Assembly (NCBI GenBank): GCA_963719855.1
Contig: CAVRDK010000003.1
Location: 62,001 to 126,000, forward strand
Source of the DNA: CAIQPV01 sp963719855
Lineage (GTDB): Bacteria; Pseudomonadota; Gammaproteobacteria; Burkholderiales; Gallionellaceae
DNA: 64,000 bases
Reading direction: 5' to 3'
A program made the translations under genes and the position numbers. Below are positions 34,791 to 42,173 of the stretch, one piece after another. Each line of letters starts with the position of its first letter. Position 1 is the first letter of the stretch. The notes beneath the pieces were generated by a model. The model saw nothing but the letters and a program-made list of their open reading frames with translations. It was not told the origin of the DNA and ran no database searches.

Positions 34791-34828
34791 AGGTGTCGTG
34801 TACTACGTACACAGCCCTCGTCCTGCGG
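34791..34828 (+). promoter_or_regulatory. Putative origin of transfer (oriT)
   Basis: A hairpin (GTGTAC-TAC-GTACAC with an outer AGG/CCT stem) is directly followed by TCCTGCGG, similar to the nick region ATCCTG-C of MOB-P plasmids. It lies 45 bp before mobC, the standard place for oriT. The exact nick base cannot be shown from the sequence. Confidence 0.55.
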
Positions 34829-34871
34829 AGCCGCGCCGGTGGCGCGAAAGCATGGGTCAAATGGGGTCTAT

Positions 34872-35165
34872 ATGAAGCGCACGAAACGATTGGAAATACG
34901 CCTGTCCAAACAGGAGCTGGTCAAGCTGACCAGCCGCGCGGGAGCGATGCGCTTAGGCTCTTTCATGCGCGCCGCTGCGCTTGACCGCGTTCCGCCTCAG
35001 ATCCCGTCGATCAACCGCGACGCCCTGGCGCAGATCGGGCGCATTGGCAACAACGTAAATCAGATCGCCGTGCGTCTCAACACCGACAATCGCGTCGCAG
35101 TAAACGAGGTGCTCGATCAGCTCGGGCAACTGAGGATTGCCTTGATTGAGGCCCGTTCATTGTGA
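34872..35165 (+). CDS. mobC: MobC-like mobilization protein
   Basis: A 97-aa ribbon-helix-helix accessory relaxosome protein. KRTKRLEIRLSKQELVKLTS at the N-terminus and INRDALAQIGRIGNNVNQIA near residue 55 match the MobC family. It would bind oriT and assist the relaxase. The ATG at 34872 is used; upstream codons lie in oriT. It overlaps the relaxase gene by four bases (GTGA). Confidence 0.85.
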   Translation: MKRTKRLEIRLSKQELVKLTSRAGAMRLGSFMRAAALDRVPPQIPSINRDALAQIGRIGNNVNQIAVRLNTDNRVAVNEVLDQLGQLRIALIEARSL

Positions 35166-36724
35166 AAGCCCTTGCTCTCAAAACTGGCGGCGGGATCGGC
35201 GGGCAATTTCGTTACGTCACCCGCGCCGGGAAGCCAGTAGAAATACGGGCTGTCGAGTTCATCGACGGCACTCAGAACAACCAGCGTGACTACATGCGCG
35301 AGCAAGCCGCGTTGCGCAGCCTGCGCCCAGACATCAAGAAGCCAGGACTGCACTTCGTGCTGAGCCTGCCGGACGGCGACACGATGACCAAAGAAGACTG
35401 GCGGCGCGCTACCCAGCGCTTCATGTCCAAAATGGGCTTAGACGGGCATAGCCACTATGCCGTGCGGCACACAGACGAAGACCACGAACACATTCACATC
35501 CTTGTAAACGCCATCTCGCCGTCCGGTAAGAGATGGAATAGTCAGAAATCAGGCCTGCGCGCACAAGATGCAGCGACTGAAATTGAGCAGGAAATGGGGT
35601 TGGAGCACACCCGCACACTGGCCGAATTCCGCGCCGAGGAAGGCATTCGCCGCCGTCCTATACAGCGGGGAGATGTTGATTTGTTCAGGCGAACCGGCAA
35701 GGTGAGCGACCCGACTTTCAAGCTCATTCAGGCTCGCAAATCGAAGGAGAAGGCACAGCATGAACAAAATCGAGGAGCACATTCAAAAACAGTCCAAGAC
35801 ACTGGACGACTGGTTACTAGCCAAACCGCAGCTCATCAAAAAGATCATGGAGTTGGAGAAACGCATCGCAGCGCTGGAACCCAAGCCCAGCGCCCTCAAG
35901 CGCCTGTTCATCAAAACGCCCAAGCCGGGGGCTTCGTCCCGGCCACAAACGAAGGAGTAGACGAAATGAAACTGAAATTTTGGGAAAAAGACCCCGAGCA
36001 AGAATTGCGCTTATTGCGCTTCGACCTGGATAAAGTTGATTTGTCCGAGTCTGAAACTCTCAAACTGGAAAAGCGTTTGATGGAGCTTTGCCCGGACGAT
36101 GTACGGGTTGCTCACCTGCGGGTTGCGCACCAACAGCAACCTCAACATCAACAGCAACCGTGCGGAATCGCCTCGACCATGCCTTCCATGCCGTCGTTCG
36201 CCGGATACAAGCATGGTACCCATGAGGCTGGTCCGCTGGACGATGGGCGGCTCGTTGAAAGAGAAGGCGGAATGATGTACTGGATGACCAAAAAAGGCGG
36301 CGAGATGGAGCAAGCCGAGAAGCCGTCCTTTAAATGGGACGAGAAGAAGCAAGAGCTTCAACTGCTCCCGAAACCGACACAGGAACGCGTCGCTGGCCTT
36401 TTTGATGTTGCCCATGAAAAAGGGCTTGGAATGCCGCAGATACGGATCTTTGGCACCCCTGAATTTCAGATGCTCGCTGCGCAGGAAGCCGCGAGGCGCG
36501 GCATCCCCATCGATACTGCCGGCCTGAACGAGCAAGCGCGAGAGGCATACATTCAAGCTTGGGATCAACACCACGGCGATGCGGCGAATGCATTGGTTTC
36601 TGCGGCCTACGAATCCGCCGATGCCGATGAGGAACACCGCCGCCCAAAAGCTGACGTGCCCGCCAACGCCGACCGCGAGCGCGACAGCCAAGAAGAACGC
36701 CGTCGCCAGCAGATGAGGATGTGA
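35162..36724 (+). CDS. MOB-family relaxase with LPD-like C-terminal part
   Basis: A 520-aa frame. Residues 1-200 are a relaxase/mobilization nuclease: the metal-binding DEDHEHIHILVNAIS (H-x-H type) lies near residue 103, with HFVLSLPDGDTMTKEDWR before it and GKRWNSQKSGLR after. The tyrosine may be Y17 or Y44. Residues about 200-268 are low-complexity (Q/H/T-rich) and are the out-of-frame reading of a second gene at 35760-35960. Residues 269-520 form a conserved-looking region (GMMYWMTKKGGEME...IRIFGTPEFQMLAAQEAARR) with its own ATG and ribosome site at 35966. The start is a TTG or GTG at 35162. Confidence 0.8.
   Translation: MKALALKTGGGIGGQFRYVTRAGKPVEIRAVEFIDGTQNNQRDYMREQAALRSLRPDIKKPGLHFVLSLPDGDTMTKEDWRRATQRFMSKMGLDGHSHYAVRHTDEDHEHIHILVNAISPSGKRWNSQKSGLRAQDAATEIEQEMGLEHTRTLAEFRAEEGIRRRPIQRGDVDLFRRTGKVSDPTFKLIQARKSKEKAQHEQNRGAHSKTVQDTGRLVTSQTAAHQKDHGVGETHRSAGTQAQRPQAPVHQNAQAGGFVPATNEGVDEMKLKFWEKDPEQELRLLRFDLDKVDLSESETLKLEKRLMELCPDDVRVAHLRVAHQQQPQHQQQPCGIASTMPSMPSFAGYKHGTHEAGPLDDGRLVEREGGMMYWMTKKGGEMEQAEKPSFKWDEKKQELQLLPKPTQERVAGLFDVAHEKGLGMPQIRIFGTPEFQMLAAQEAARRGIPIDTAGLNEQAREAYIQAWDQHHGDAANALVSAAYESADADEEHRRPKADVPANADRERDSQEERRRQQMRM
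35760..35960 (+). CDS. Small coiled-coil protein overlapping the relaxase gene
   Basis: A 66-aa frame starting MNKIEEHIQKQSKTLDDWLL and continuing IKKIMELEKRIAALEPKPSA, strongly helical and protein-like, in the +1 frame of the relaxase. GAAGGAGAAGG precedes its ATG by eight bases. Here the relaxase frame is low-complexity, so this frame looks like the one under selection. It ends five bases before the internal ATG at 35966. Confidence 0.6.
   Translation: MNKIEEHIQKQSKTLDDWLLAKPQLIKKIMELEKRIAALEPKPSALKRLFIKTPKPGASSRPQTKE
35966..36724 (+). CDS. Internal-start product: C-terminal relaxase-associated protein
   Basis: An ATG at 35966, in frame with the relaxase and preceded by GAAGGAG, would give a 252-aa protein starting MKLKFWEKDPEQELRLLRFD. 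It contains GRLVEREGGMMYWMTKK and IRIFGTPEFQMLAAQEAARR, similar to the polyvalent (LPD7-like) domain fused to relaxases. It may be made both as part of the long protein and alone. Confidence 0.55.
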   Translation: MKLKFWEKDPEQELRLLRFDLDKVDLSESETLKLEKRLMELCPDDVRVAHLRVAHQQQPQHQQQPCGIASTMPSMPSFAGYKHGTHEAGPLDDGRLVEREGGMMYWMTKKGGEMEQAEKPSFKWDEKKQELQLLPKPTQERVAGLFDVAHEKGLGMPQIRIFGTPEFQMLAAQEAARRGIPIDTAGLNEQAREAYIQAWDQHHGDAANALVSAAYESADADEEHRRPKADVPANADRERDSQEERRRQQMRM

Positions 36725-36726
36725 AC

Positions 36727-37335
36727 ATGGATGCCCTGGCTTTTAGCAAGCTGGAATCCGCGCTCACTTCTGCGAAGGTGCCGAGGTCTATGTGGCCTCG
36801 GTATTTCGAAAAGGAAGAACTCCGGCAATTGCGCAAACGTGTCAGTGACAAGAACGAGTACCTCCGCATTTTGCGAATGAAGCTCGACCAGGATGCCGCA
36901 GAACGTAAGCGCCGCCGTGAATTTAACGACTTACTTGTTCTGCTGCTCTGGCTGCTGGCGATGGATCACAAGGGCAGTCCGGCCAGCTTCCTGCAATTCG
37001 GGCATCGCGTCCTTATACGTTCTGAGGCACCGCGATGGGACTGGGAGCCTGCAGAGCGTGCGCTGTGCGGCATCACCATCTGCAAATTCGGCTGGCAGGA
37101 AACAGCGGACGCGCTGAAAAAAGGCATAGCGAATAGGGATGGAGATTCTGTTTTTCCTATGCTCCACGCACAACGCGCACTGGAACGGTTTGCCGAGGAA
37201 GACAGGCAACGGTTGACCATGCCAGCACCTAAACCAGCGCCAGCCCTTGAGTTGCAGCCCGAGCAGCACGAGCCAGTTCAACAAGCCGAATCCCTGGACG
37301 AAGAACGGCAGAAACTCGCGGAACCCAATTTTTAA
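36727..37335 (+). CDS. Hypothetical protein of island 2
   Basis: About 202 aa, soluble and rich in charged helices (EKEELRQLRKRVSDKNEYLR, later FNDLLVLLLWLLAMDHKG), with a Pro/Gln/Glu-rich C-terminal tail. No family is recognised. It follows the relaxase by two bases (GTG 36721 or ATG 36727 as start), so it is in the mobilization operon. It may be a relaxosome accessory factor; that is inference from position only. Confidence 0.6.
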   Translation: MDALAFSKLESALTSAKVPRSMWPRYFEKEELRQLRKRVSDKNEYLRILRMKLDQDAAERKRRREFNDLLVLLLWLLAMDHKGSPASFLQFGHRVLIRSEAPRWDWEPAERALCGITICKFGWQETADALKKGIANRDGDSVFPMLHAQRALERFAEEDRQRLTMPAPKPAPALELQPEQHEPVQQAESLDEERQKLAEPNF

Positions 37336-37520
37336 TGGCCACCATTTTCAATTTTCCAAAATGGCCAATGCTTGTTGCTCGTAACGCTCGACAAAAAAAA
37401 GCGAGGGAGAGGCAGAAGCTTTATGGCGTGGACGGAAACCTAATTGTTTTGCCCGCGCTCGGCGTCTTCAAGTGCAAAGATTTACCGTTTGTTCCCATTG
37501 AAACGGACCCTATTTTTTAA
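37335..37520 (+). CDS. Small hypothetical protein
   Basis: A 61-aa basic protein (ARNARQKKARERQKLYGVDG in the middle). It starts right at the stop of the preceding gene (TAATG), indicating coupling. No family is recognised. Confidence 0.5.
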   Translation: MATIFNFPKWPMLVARNARQKKARERQKLYGVDGNLIVLPALGVFKCKDLPFVPIETDPIF

Positions 37521-37561
37521 CCCACCTGTGGAAAACCACAGGTACACAGAAAGGAAACAAA

Positions 37562-37726
37562 TTGAGCTACCACGAAGATTCGTTTTGTCCCGTTACATGC
37601 AGCCTCAAGGAGTTGGGCGAAGCCATCAAAGCCGCTCCCAGCATGAAGCGCAAGCATTTTTTGCTGGGCATTGAGCACGCTCGGATCATCATCGCCGCTG
37701 CGACCGGCGGTGCCGTCGGCAAATAA
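37562..37726 (+). CDS. Small protein with TTG start
   Basis: A 54-aa frame from TTG at 37562 (LSYHEDSFCPVTCSLKELGE, then AIKAAPSMKRKHFLLGIEHARIIIAAATGG). AAGGAAA precedes it by six bases. It is co-directional and evenly spaced between its neighbours. The tail is hydrophobic. The coding call is moderate, since the start is non-ATG. Confidence 0.5.
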   Translation: MSYHEDSFCPVTCSLKELGEAIKAAPSMKRKHFLLGIEHARIIIAAATGGAVGK

Positions 37727-37761
37727 CCCCACACCCCGGCAGAGCCGGAAGGAGCCACACC

Positions 37762-39981
37762 ATGAATGCACCAGCAAATACAGGTTACACCGCCGATAGT
37801 CTTGTCGCCGCCGAGAAGGCTACGACCGCCAGCAACTTGTCGGCGCGCGCGTTGCTTGAACAGATCTTCGGGCCGATCGCAAACGACCCGCTGTCCGCCT
37901 TGGGCGGTGGCGCACCGGCAGGCGACATCCTCGGCAACATTTTCATGTACGTCAACATGGGGCTGTTGACGCTGGGTAGTATTTATCTGTCCTATAAGGC
38001 ACTCGCGGCCATCACGCAGACAGCGCACGATGGCGATTTTATGGGCAAGAGTTTCCATAGTATCTGGATTCCCATTCGCATCACTACTGGGGTCTCGTCG
38101 CTGATTCCTGTTGCTGGCGGGTGGAGCCTGCTGCAGGTATTCATGCTGTGGTTCGGGATCATGGGGGCAGGGCTGGGTAACATGGCGTGGCAGGGCGTGG
38201 TCGGGGCAGGATTTTTGCCAACTAAAACCCTGACGCTATCGCCCCCGACTGGCGGCTCGTTTGACCGCCGCTTCGTACCCGAGCTTTTCAAGATGCACGC
38301 CTGCGTATTTGCACACAATGCAGAAATTGGTGATGGCGGATGGGGGGTAAACAAGCAACCGGAAACATCGTTTACGGCAGGCTCTTATACCTTCGGCAGT
38401 AATAATGGGGCTGGGGCCGAGTGCGGGAAGATTACTTTGGCTGCTACGCTCGTTCCGCTCGGACAAGAAGCGTACAAGCCCAATGGCAATAGCGTAGGAA
38501 GCAACTACAGCGGGGCATGGAGCGGTGGTCTTAACGCGCTTGGTGTCCAGTCCATAGCTCAGAAAAACGCAATTCGTGCTGCAGCACAAGTGCAATTTGA
38601 CACGTTGAACGACTATATTCAAAAGATGGCTGACAAGTTCGTTAATGGGGACAAGAACAACGGCGGCGACGGCGGCATCGCGCTTGTGATAAATGATCCT
38701 GACAAAGTCACATTCATAAATAAACCCAATCCAGTCATGTTGCGTGACATTTCCGTGAAATACCAGGCCAATCTATCCACGGCCATTGCCGGTGCCATGT
38801 CCGCGACCGATGCATTACCGGCGGCCACGCAGGCGATGAAGGAACACGCGACGCAAGACGGCTTTACGACCGCAGGCGCGTGGTACATGACGATGGCGCA
38901 GACTTCTTATGCCATGAACTCGCTTACCCAAAACGTCTCGCCTAGTATTGCGTCCACAGCTCAAAACGCTTATCCCACAGATTCAGTTTGGTATTACGCT
39001 CAACAAAAGATTACCGACTCCGAGAAGACGATGCAGGAAGGAACGTTGAACGTGACCGGCTCTGTAGGCAATCAGGATTCCGCATGGAAACTGATTATGA
39101 GCCAGATGGGTGGGGACTGGAAAACCTCGCCCGGGCAAAGCGTCGTCAACTCGGTTATCACCGAAACCTCCGGCGAGCCGGTCATGATCCGGGTTAAGCA
39201 CATCGCGGACTGGGGGGTCGGGATTTCGTCTGCCGTCATTACGGCGGTCGGTGCCGTCATGGGCGCCTTCAACGACAGCATCGTCGGCAAGATGGCAAGC
39301 ATGACCCCAATTGGGGGCGCGTTGATGGGCGCAGCGAAGCCATGGCTTGAAATGGCGACGTTCATTTCCCAAGTCGCAGTCGGCTTTTTTCTGATGGCTT
39401 CAATTGTGATCCCGATGATCCCATTTATTATTTTTACCGGCCAGATATTGAACTGGATGATCACTGTCGTCGAAGGCGTGGCCGCCGCTCCATTTCTCGG
39501 TTTCGCGCACCTCGATACCGACGGGGAAGGGTTAGGGCATAAAACAGAATATGGCTATGTATTCATGTTGCAAAGCTTCATGCGCCCAGTGATGCTTGTA
39601 CTAGGTTTCACGTTTGCAGCGATGTTGCTAGAGGCGATTGGCGGATATGTAATGGCGATCTATCCAATCTCCGTCGCCAACGCGCAAATTGACTCGATTA
39701 CAGGCTTTTTCAGCATCTTGGGGTTCATCGCGTTGTTTATGATAATCATGGCCGGATTGATCAATTCCTGCATGTCCGTGACCTACCTGTTGCCAGATGC
39801 CATCTTTGCCTTCATCGGCGCGCACAGTTCGGCAATGTCAGGCATAGGGCGCGACATGGGCGAGAAGACCACCTTGGCCGCCGGCGGCGCAGGACTGATG
39901 ACGCGGCAAATTTCGTTCGGGAGAAACAAGGGCGATGTAACGCGCAATGCGCAAGAAATTAATGGGCTTGGACCAGCTTAA
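37762..39981 (+). CDS. DotA/TraY-family type IV secretion membrane protein
   Basis: A 739-aa polytopic inner-membrane protein. The N-terminal region (DILGNIFMYVNMGLLTLGSI, then YKALAAITQTAHDGDFMGKS and WIPIRITTGVSSLIPVAGG) and the C-terminal helices (FFLMASIVIPMIPFIIFTGQ and GLINSCMSVTYLLPDAIFAF) match DotA/TraY of I-type conjugation and Dot/Icm systems. A large periplasmic loop lies between. No other T4SS gene is present. In IncI plasmids TraY is the target of entry exclusion, so a spare copy could modify a helper plasmid's machine. GGAGCC precedes the start. Confidence 0.88.
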   Translation: MNAPANTGYTADSLVAAEKATTASNLSARALLEQIFGPIANDPLSALGGGAPAGDILGNIFMYVNMGLLTLGSIYLSYKALAAITQTAHDGDFMGKSFHSIWIPIRITTGVSSLIPVAGGWSLLQVFMLWFGIMGAGLGNMAWQGVVGAGFLPTKTLTLSPPTGGSFDRRFVPELFKMHACVFAHNAEIGDGGWGVNKQPETSFTAGSYTFGSNNGAGAECGKITLAATLVPLGQEAYKPNGNSVGSNYSGAWSGGLNALGVQSIAQKNAIRAAAQVQFDTLNDYIQKMADKFVNGDKNNGGDGGIALVINDPDKVTFINKPNPVMLRDISVKYQANLSTAIAGAMSATDALPAATQAMKEHATQDGFTTAGAWYMTMAQTSYAMNSLTQNVSPSIASTAQNAYPTDSVWYYAQQKITDSEKTMQEGTLNVTGSVGNQDSAWKLIMSQMGGDWKTSPGQSVVNSVITETSGEPVMIRVKHIADWGVGISSAVITAVGAVMGAFNDSIVGKMASMTPIGGALMGAAKPWLEMATFISQVAVGFFLMASIVIPMIPFIIFTGQILNWMITVVEGVAAAPFLGFAHLDTDGEGLGHKTEYGYVFMLQSFMRPVMLVLGFTFAAMLLEAIGGYVMAIYPISVANAQIDSITGFFSILGFIALFMIIMAGLINSCMSVTYLLPDAIFAFIGAHSSAMSGIGRDMGEKTTLAAGGAGLMTRQISFGRNKGDVTRNAQEINGLGPA

Positions 39982-40018
39982 ACAACACTATTACAGGACT
40001 ATTACAGGAGAATGCATA

Positions 40019-40195
40019 ATGGTTAACACAACTACGATTCACGTAGCACTTATCCACGCTAAAACATACGTCAAGATGATTGGTTGGGCGATTGCGACAT
40101 TGATTTTTGGATTTGTCGCTTCCTTCCTCGCTAACCTCATAATCATGAGTTTTTTGACGGCTGCGCTGATGGCTTACCTACATTTTATCAGGTAA
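40019..40195 (+). CDS. Small membrane protein after the DotA/TraY gene
   Basis: A 58-aa protein with one or two hydrophobic helices (YVKMIGWAIATLIFGFVASF, then LANLIIMSFLTAALMAYLHF). CAGGAG lies nine bases before its ATG. Its position just after the DotA/TraY gene recalls small partner or exclusion proteins, but it is too short for a family call. Confidence 0.6.
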   Translation: MVNTTTIHVALIHAKTYVKMIGWAIATLIFGFVASFLANLIIMSFLTAALMAYLHFIR

Positions 40196-40240
40196 CCGTG
40201 ACCATCACTCCGGTCCGGTGTCATGGTCACCGGGCCACTT

Positions 40241-40266
40241 GAGGCGGAGCGATCCGCCTCTTTTTT
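40241..40266 (+). terminator. Rho-independent terminator
   Basis: GAGGCGGA-GCGA-TCCGCCTC followed by TTTTTT. It ends the transfer-related operon after the small membrane gene. Confidence 0.9.
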
Positions 40267-40276
40267 CATGCATGAC

Positions 40277-40486
40277 TTATCCACGCCCAAGGCTTGGCCT
40301 CTTCGACTTATCCAATTCTACCTTTTCGGCCTTTTCCAACTTCTCCAATTCAGCCAATGCCTGCGCAAAACTGCCAAATGATTGCCCGATGCGCTTTCCA
40401 TGGCCGTTTACAATCCAAAATTCCGGCGCCCCAATAGGGTTCCCATCCCTGTCTAATTCCTGCTCTTTGATAATGCGGTAAGACAT
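40277..40486 (-). CDS. Small hypothetical protein
   Basis: A 69-aa protein starting MSYRIIKEQELDRDGNPIGA, then PEFWIVNGHGKRIGQSFGSF and a helical lysine/glutamate tail. TTGGAGCG precedes the start. Short proteins of this pattern occur in phages and islands; function is unknown. It converges with the DotA/TraY operon. Confidence 0.6.
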   Translation of the reverse strand: MSYRIIKEQELDRDGNPIGAPEFWIVNGHGKRIGQSFGSFAQALAELEKLEKAEKVELDKSKRPSLGRG

Positions 40487-40526
40487 TGCGCGCTCCAATT
40501 AAAAAAGGAGTTTGAGTCTAGCACGA

Positions 40527-41759
40527 TCAAGCGCGCCTGAACGCCACAACCTGCGCCCCCGTCCGCAGGCCGTCCAAATAGTCCGCCCAGTTCTGCATCA
40601 TCTTTTTTCGTTCATCGAGACGCAGCATGTGCGTTTCCCGCTTGTATGCTGCGCGCACCTGGTCTTGATCCGCGTGTGCAAGTTGAATTTCAATTAAGCG
40701 CACGTCGTAGCCCAATTGCTCTAAATTCGTGGATGCCATTGCCCTGAACCCGTGCCCCGTCATTTCCTCGCTTGAGTACCCCATGCGCCGGATCGCTGAC
40801 AAAATCCCATTATCAGATAAGCAGCGCGATTTTGACGAGGGGGAGGGGAATAGATACTTGCCCTCTCCGGTGATTAATTTTAACTCTTCAAGCACGGCCA
40901 GAGCTTGGCTTGACAGAGGTACAACATGGGGGCGCTTGGCCTTCATTTTGCCTGCCGGTATTGTCCATTCGTTTTTTTCAAAATCGAATTCTGTCCACTC
41001 AGCGTGCCGCAATTCTCCGGGCCTGACGAATACAAGTGGTGCAAGCTGCAAGGCCAGCCGCACTACCTCGCTGCCTTTGTATTCGTCAATGTTGCGAAGC
41101 AGCTTCCCGATCTCTGGAGGATCTGTAATTGCCCCTAAATGGGTTTCCTTCGCTGGTGGCAAGGAGCCTCTCAAGTCGCTGGTAATGTCGCGCTCTGCGC
41201 GCCCGGTAGCGATTGCGTAACGCCATATCTGCCCACAGTTTTGGTGTAGGCGGTGCGCGGTTTCAAGCGCGCCCCGTGCTTCCACTCTGCGCAGCACCGC
41301 CAGCAGGCCAGCTGGTGTAACGCTGGCGATGCCAATATTTTTGAAGTGCGGGAACAAGTCGCGCTCAAGCCTGCGAATAATTTTTGATGCGTGACTGTCC
41401 ACCCACTGCTTGCCGAACTTTTCAAACCATTCTCGACTGATCGACTCGACAGTTTCGGAAGGAGCGGCAGCGGACGCGATAGCCGCGTTTTGAGCCTCTT
41501 TCTTTAGCTCGTGGGGATCGACACCATTGGACAGTAGCTTGTGTGCATCAAAGGCTCTGCCTCGCGCTTCTTTGAGACTTAGAAATGGGTAAATACCAAG
41601 TGATAATGTTTTCTCTTTACCTCCGAAGCGGTATCGAAACCACCACAGCTTTTTCCCGCTCGGCTGAATAATGATCGACAATCCATCGCCATCGCTGATC
41701 TTGATTGCCTTCTCACCTGGTTCCCGCGCCTGTATCGCTTTATCGTTTAACTTGCCCAT
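40527..41759 (-). CDS. int: P4-type tyrosine integrase of island 2
   Basis: A 410-aa integrase with the N-terminal arm-binding domain (GDGLSIIIQPSGKKLWWFRY then GGKEKTLSLGIYPFLSLKEA), a core-binding domain, and a catalytic domain with VFVRPGELRHAEW, GHGFRAMASTNLEQLGY and the terminal LAHADQDQVRAAYKRE. Start MGKLNDKAI at 41759. P4-like integrases target tRNA or tmRNA 3' ends. Confidence 0.92.
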   Translation of the reverse strand: MGKLNDKAIQAREPGEKAIKISDGDGLSIIIQPSGKKLWWFRYRFGGKEKTLSLGIYPFLSLKEARGRAFDAHKLLSNGVDPHELKKEAQNAAIASAAAPSETVESISREWFEKFGKQWVDSHASKIIRRLERDLFPHFKNIGIASVTPAGLLAVLRRVEARGALETAHRLHQNCGQIWRYAIATGRAERDITSDLRGSLPPAKETHLGAITDPPEIGKLLRNIDEYKGSEVVRLALQLAPLVFVRPGELRHAEWTEFDFEKNEWTIPAGKMKAKRPHVVPLSSQALAVLEELKLITGEGKYLFPSPSSKSRCLSDNGILSAIRRMGYSSEEMTGHGFRAMASTNLEQLGYDVRLIEIQLAHADQDQVRAAYKRETHMLRLDERKKMMQNWADYLDGLRTGAQVVAFRRA

Positions 41760-41783
41760 GAAGTTGCCGTCCTTTTTTGTGGG

Positions 41784-41858
41784 TGTGGGTAACTGAATTT
41801 GAAACCCGTTACCCACAGTCTAGCCAATTACCCACAAAATCGCAATCCATTACCCACA
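41784..41858. promoter_or_regulatory. Arm-type integrase sites, right end of island 2
   Basis: Three direct TTACCCACA copies (41809, 41828, 41850) and one inverted copy (41784), just upstream of the integrase. The same octamer pair lies at the left end (33057-33077). Confidence 0.65.
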
Positions 41859-41959
41859 GAATCGGCGGTCACTCTCGCATGAACTTGTACACATTTGCAC
41901 ACAGTCGCACACCTAAACGCCTTGCTGCTACGGTGTTTTATTTGATTCTAGCAAAGAAA

Positions 41960-41988
41960 AAGCCCGGCGGGTAAGGCCGGGCTTTTTT
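41960..41988 (-). terminator. Terminator in the right att region of island 2
   Basis: AAGCCCGGC-gggtaag-GCCGGGCTTTTTT. On the minus strand it follows a GCCTCCACCA RNA end, as a terminator would follow ssrA. A near copy lies at 32958-32984. Confidence 0.75.
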
Positions 41989-41994
41989 GGTTTT

Positions 41995-42023
41995 TGGTGG
42001 AGGCGGCGGGAATTGAACCCGCG
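41995..42023 (-). repeat. tmRNA 3'-end-like fragment (att remnant 1)
   Basis: On the minus strand CGCGGGTTCAATTCCCGCC followed by GCCTCCACCA: a complete T-arm and acceptor 3' strand ending in CCA. It matches the 3' end of proteobacterial tmRNA. No tRNA or tmRNA 5' part is present nearby, so it is an attachment-site remnant. Confidence 0.65.
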
Positions 42024-42112
42024 ATCTACCTTATAGGTATGGTTGTTTTAGTGGTATGCTGACTAAATGCTGACATTTTATTTGGAATCCCGATAATGCC
42101 AGACATGAACAT

Positions 42113-42134
42113 GCAGGGAATTGAACCGGCGTCC
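42113..42134 (-). repeat. tmRNA T-arm-like fragment (att remnant 2)
   Basis: On the minus strand GGACGCCGGTTCAATTCCCT plus GC. It is degenerate relative to remnant 1 and lacks the acceptor end. Confidence 0.5.
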
Positions 42135-42140
42135 AAAATA

Positions 42141-42173
42141 CGGAATCGAACCAGCGTTCGCAAGCACTCTACA
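42141..42173 (-). repeat. tmRNA 3'-part-like fragment (att remnant 3)
   Basis: On the minus strand TGTAGAGTGCTTGCGAACGC followed by TGGTTCGATTCCG, which recalls the tmRNA 3' segment GGGCTTGCGGACGCGGGTTC with substitutions. It abuts the second integrase gene. Confidence 0.45.

Larger units (their letters stand above)
32951..42023. mobile_element. Island 2: mobilizable integrative element with DotA/TraY-family gene
   Basis: About 9 kb bounded by related att regions (32951-33006 and about 41951-42010, each a copy of a terminator followed by GGxGGCGGCGG). TTACCCACA arm-type repeats lie at both ends and a P4-type integrase lies at the right end. Inside are AlpA, a replication-like gene, oriT, MobC, relaxase, several small genes and a DotA/TraY homologue. 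No coupling protein or other T4SS gene is present, so it must use a helper's conjugation machine. Confidence 0.8.

Noticed and set aside
36011..36691. A 226-aa minus-strand ORF
   Set aside because: Antisense to the relaxase C-terminal region, with valine/leucine/arginine-rich shadow composition.
41995..42023. A tRNA gene on the minus strand
   Set aside because: The T-arm and acceptor end are present but no D-arm, anticodon arm or 5' acceptor strand precedes them; it is an att remnant.
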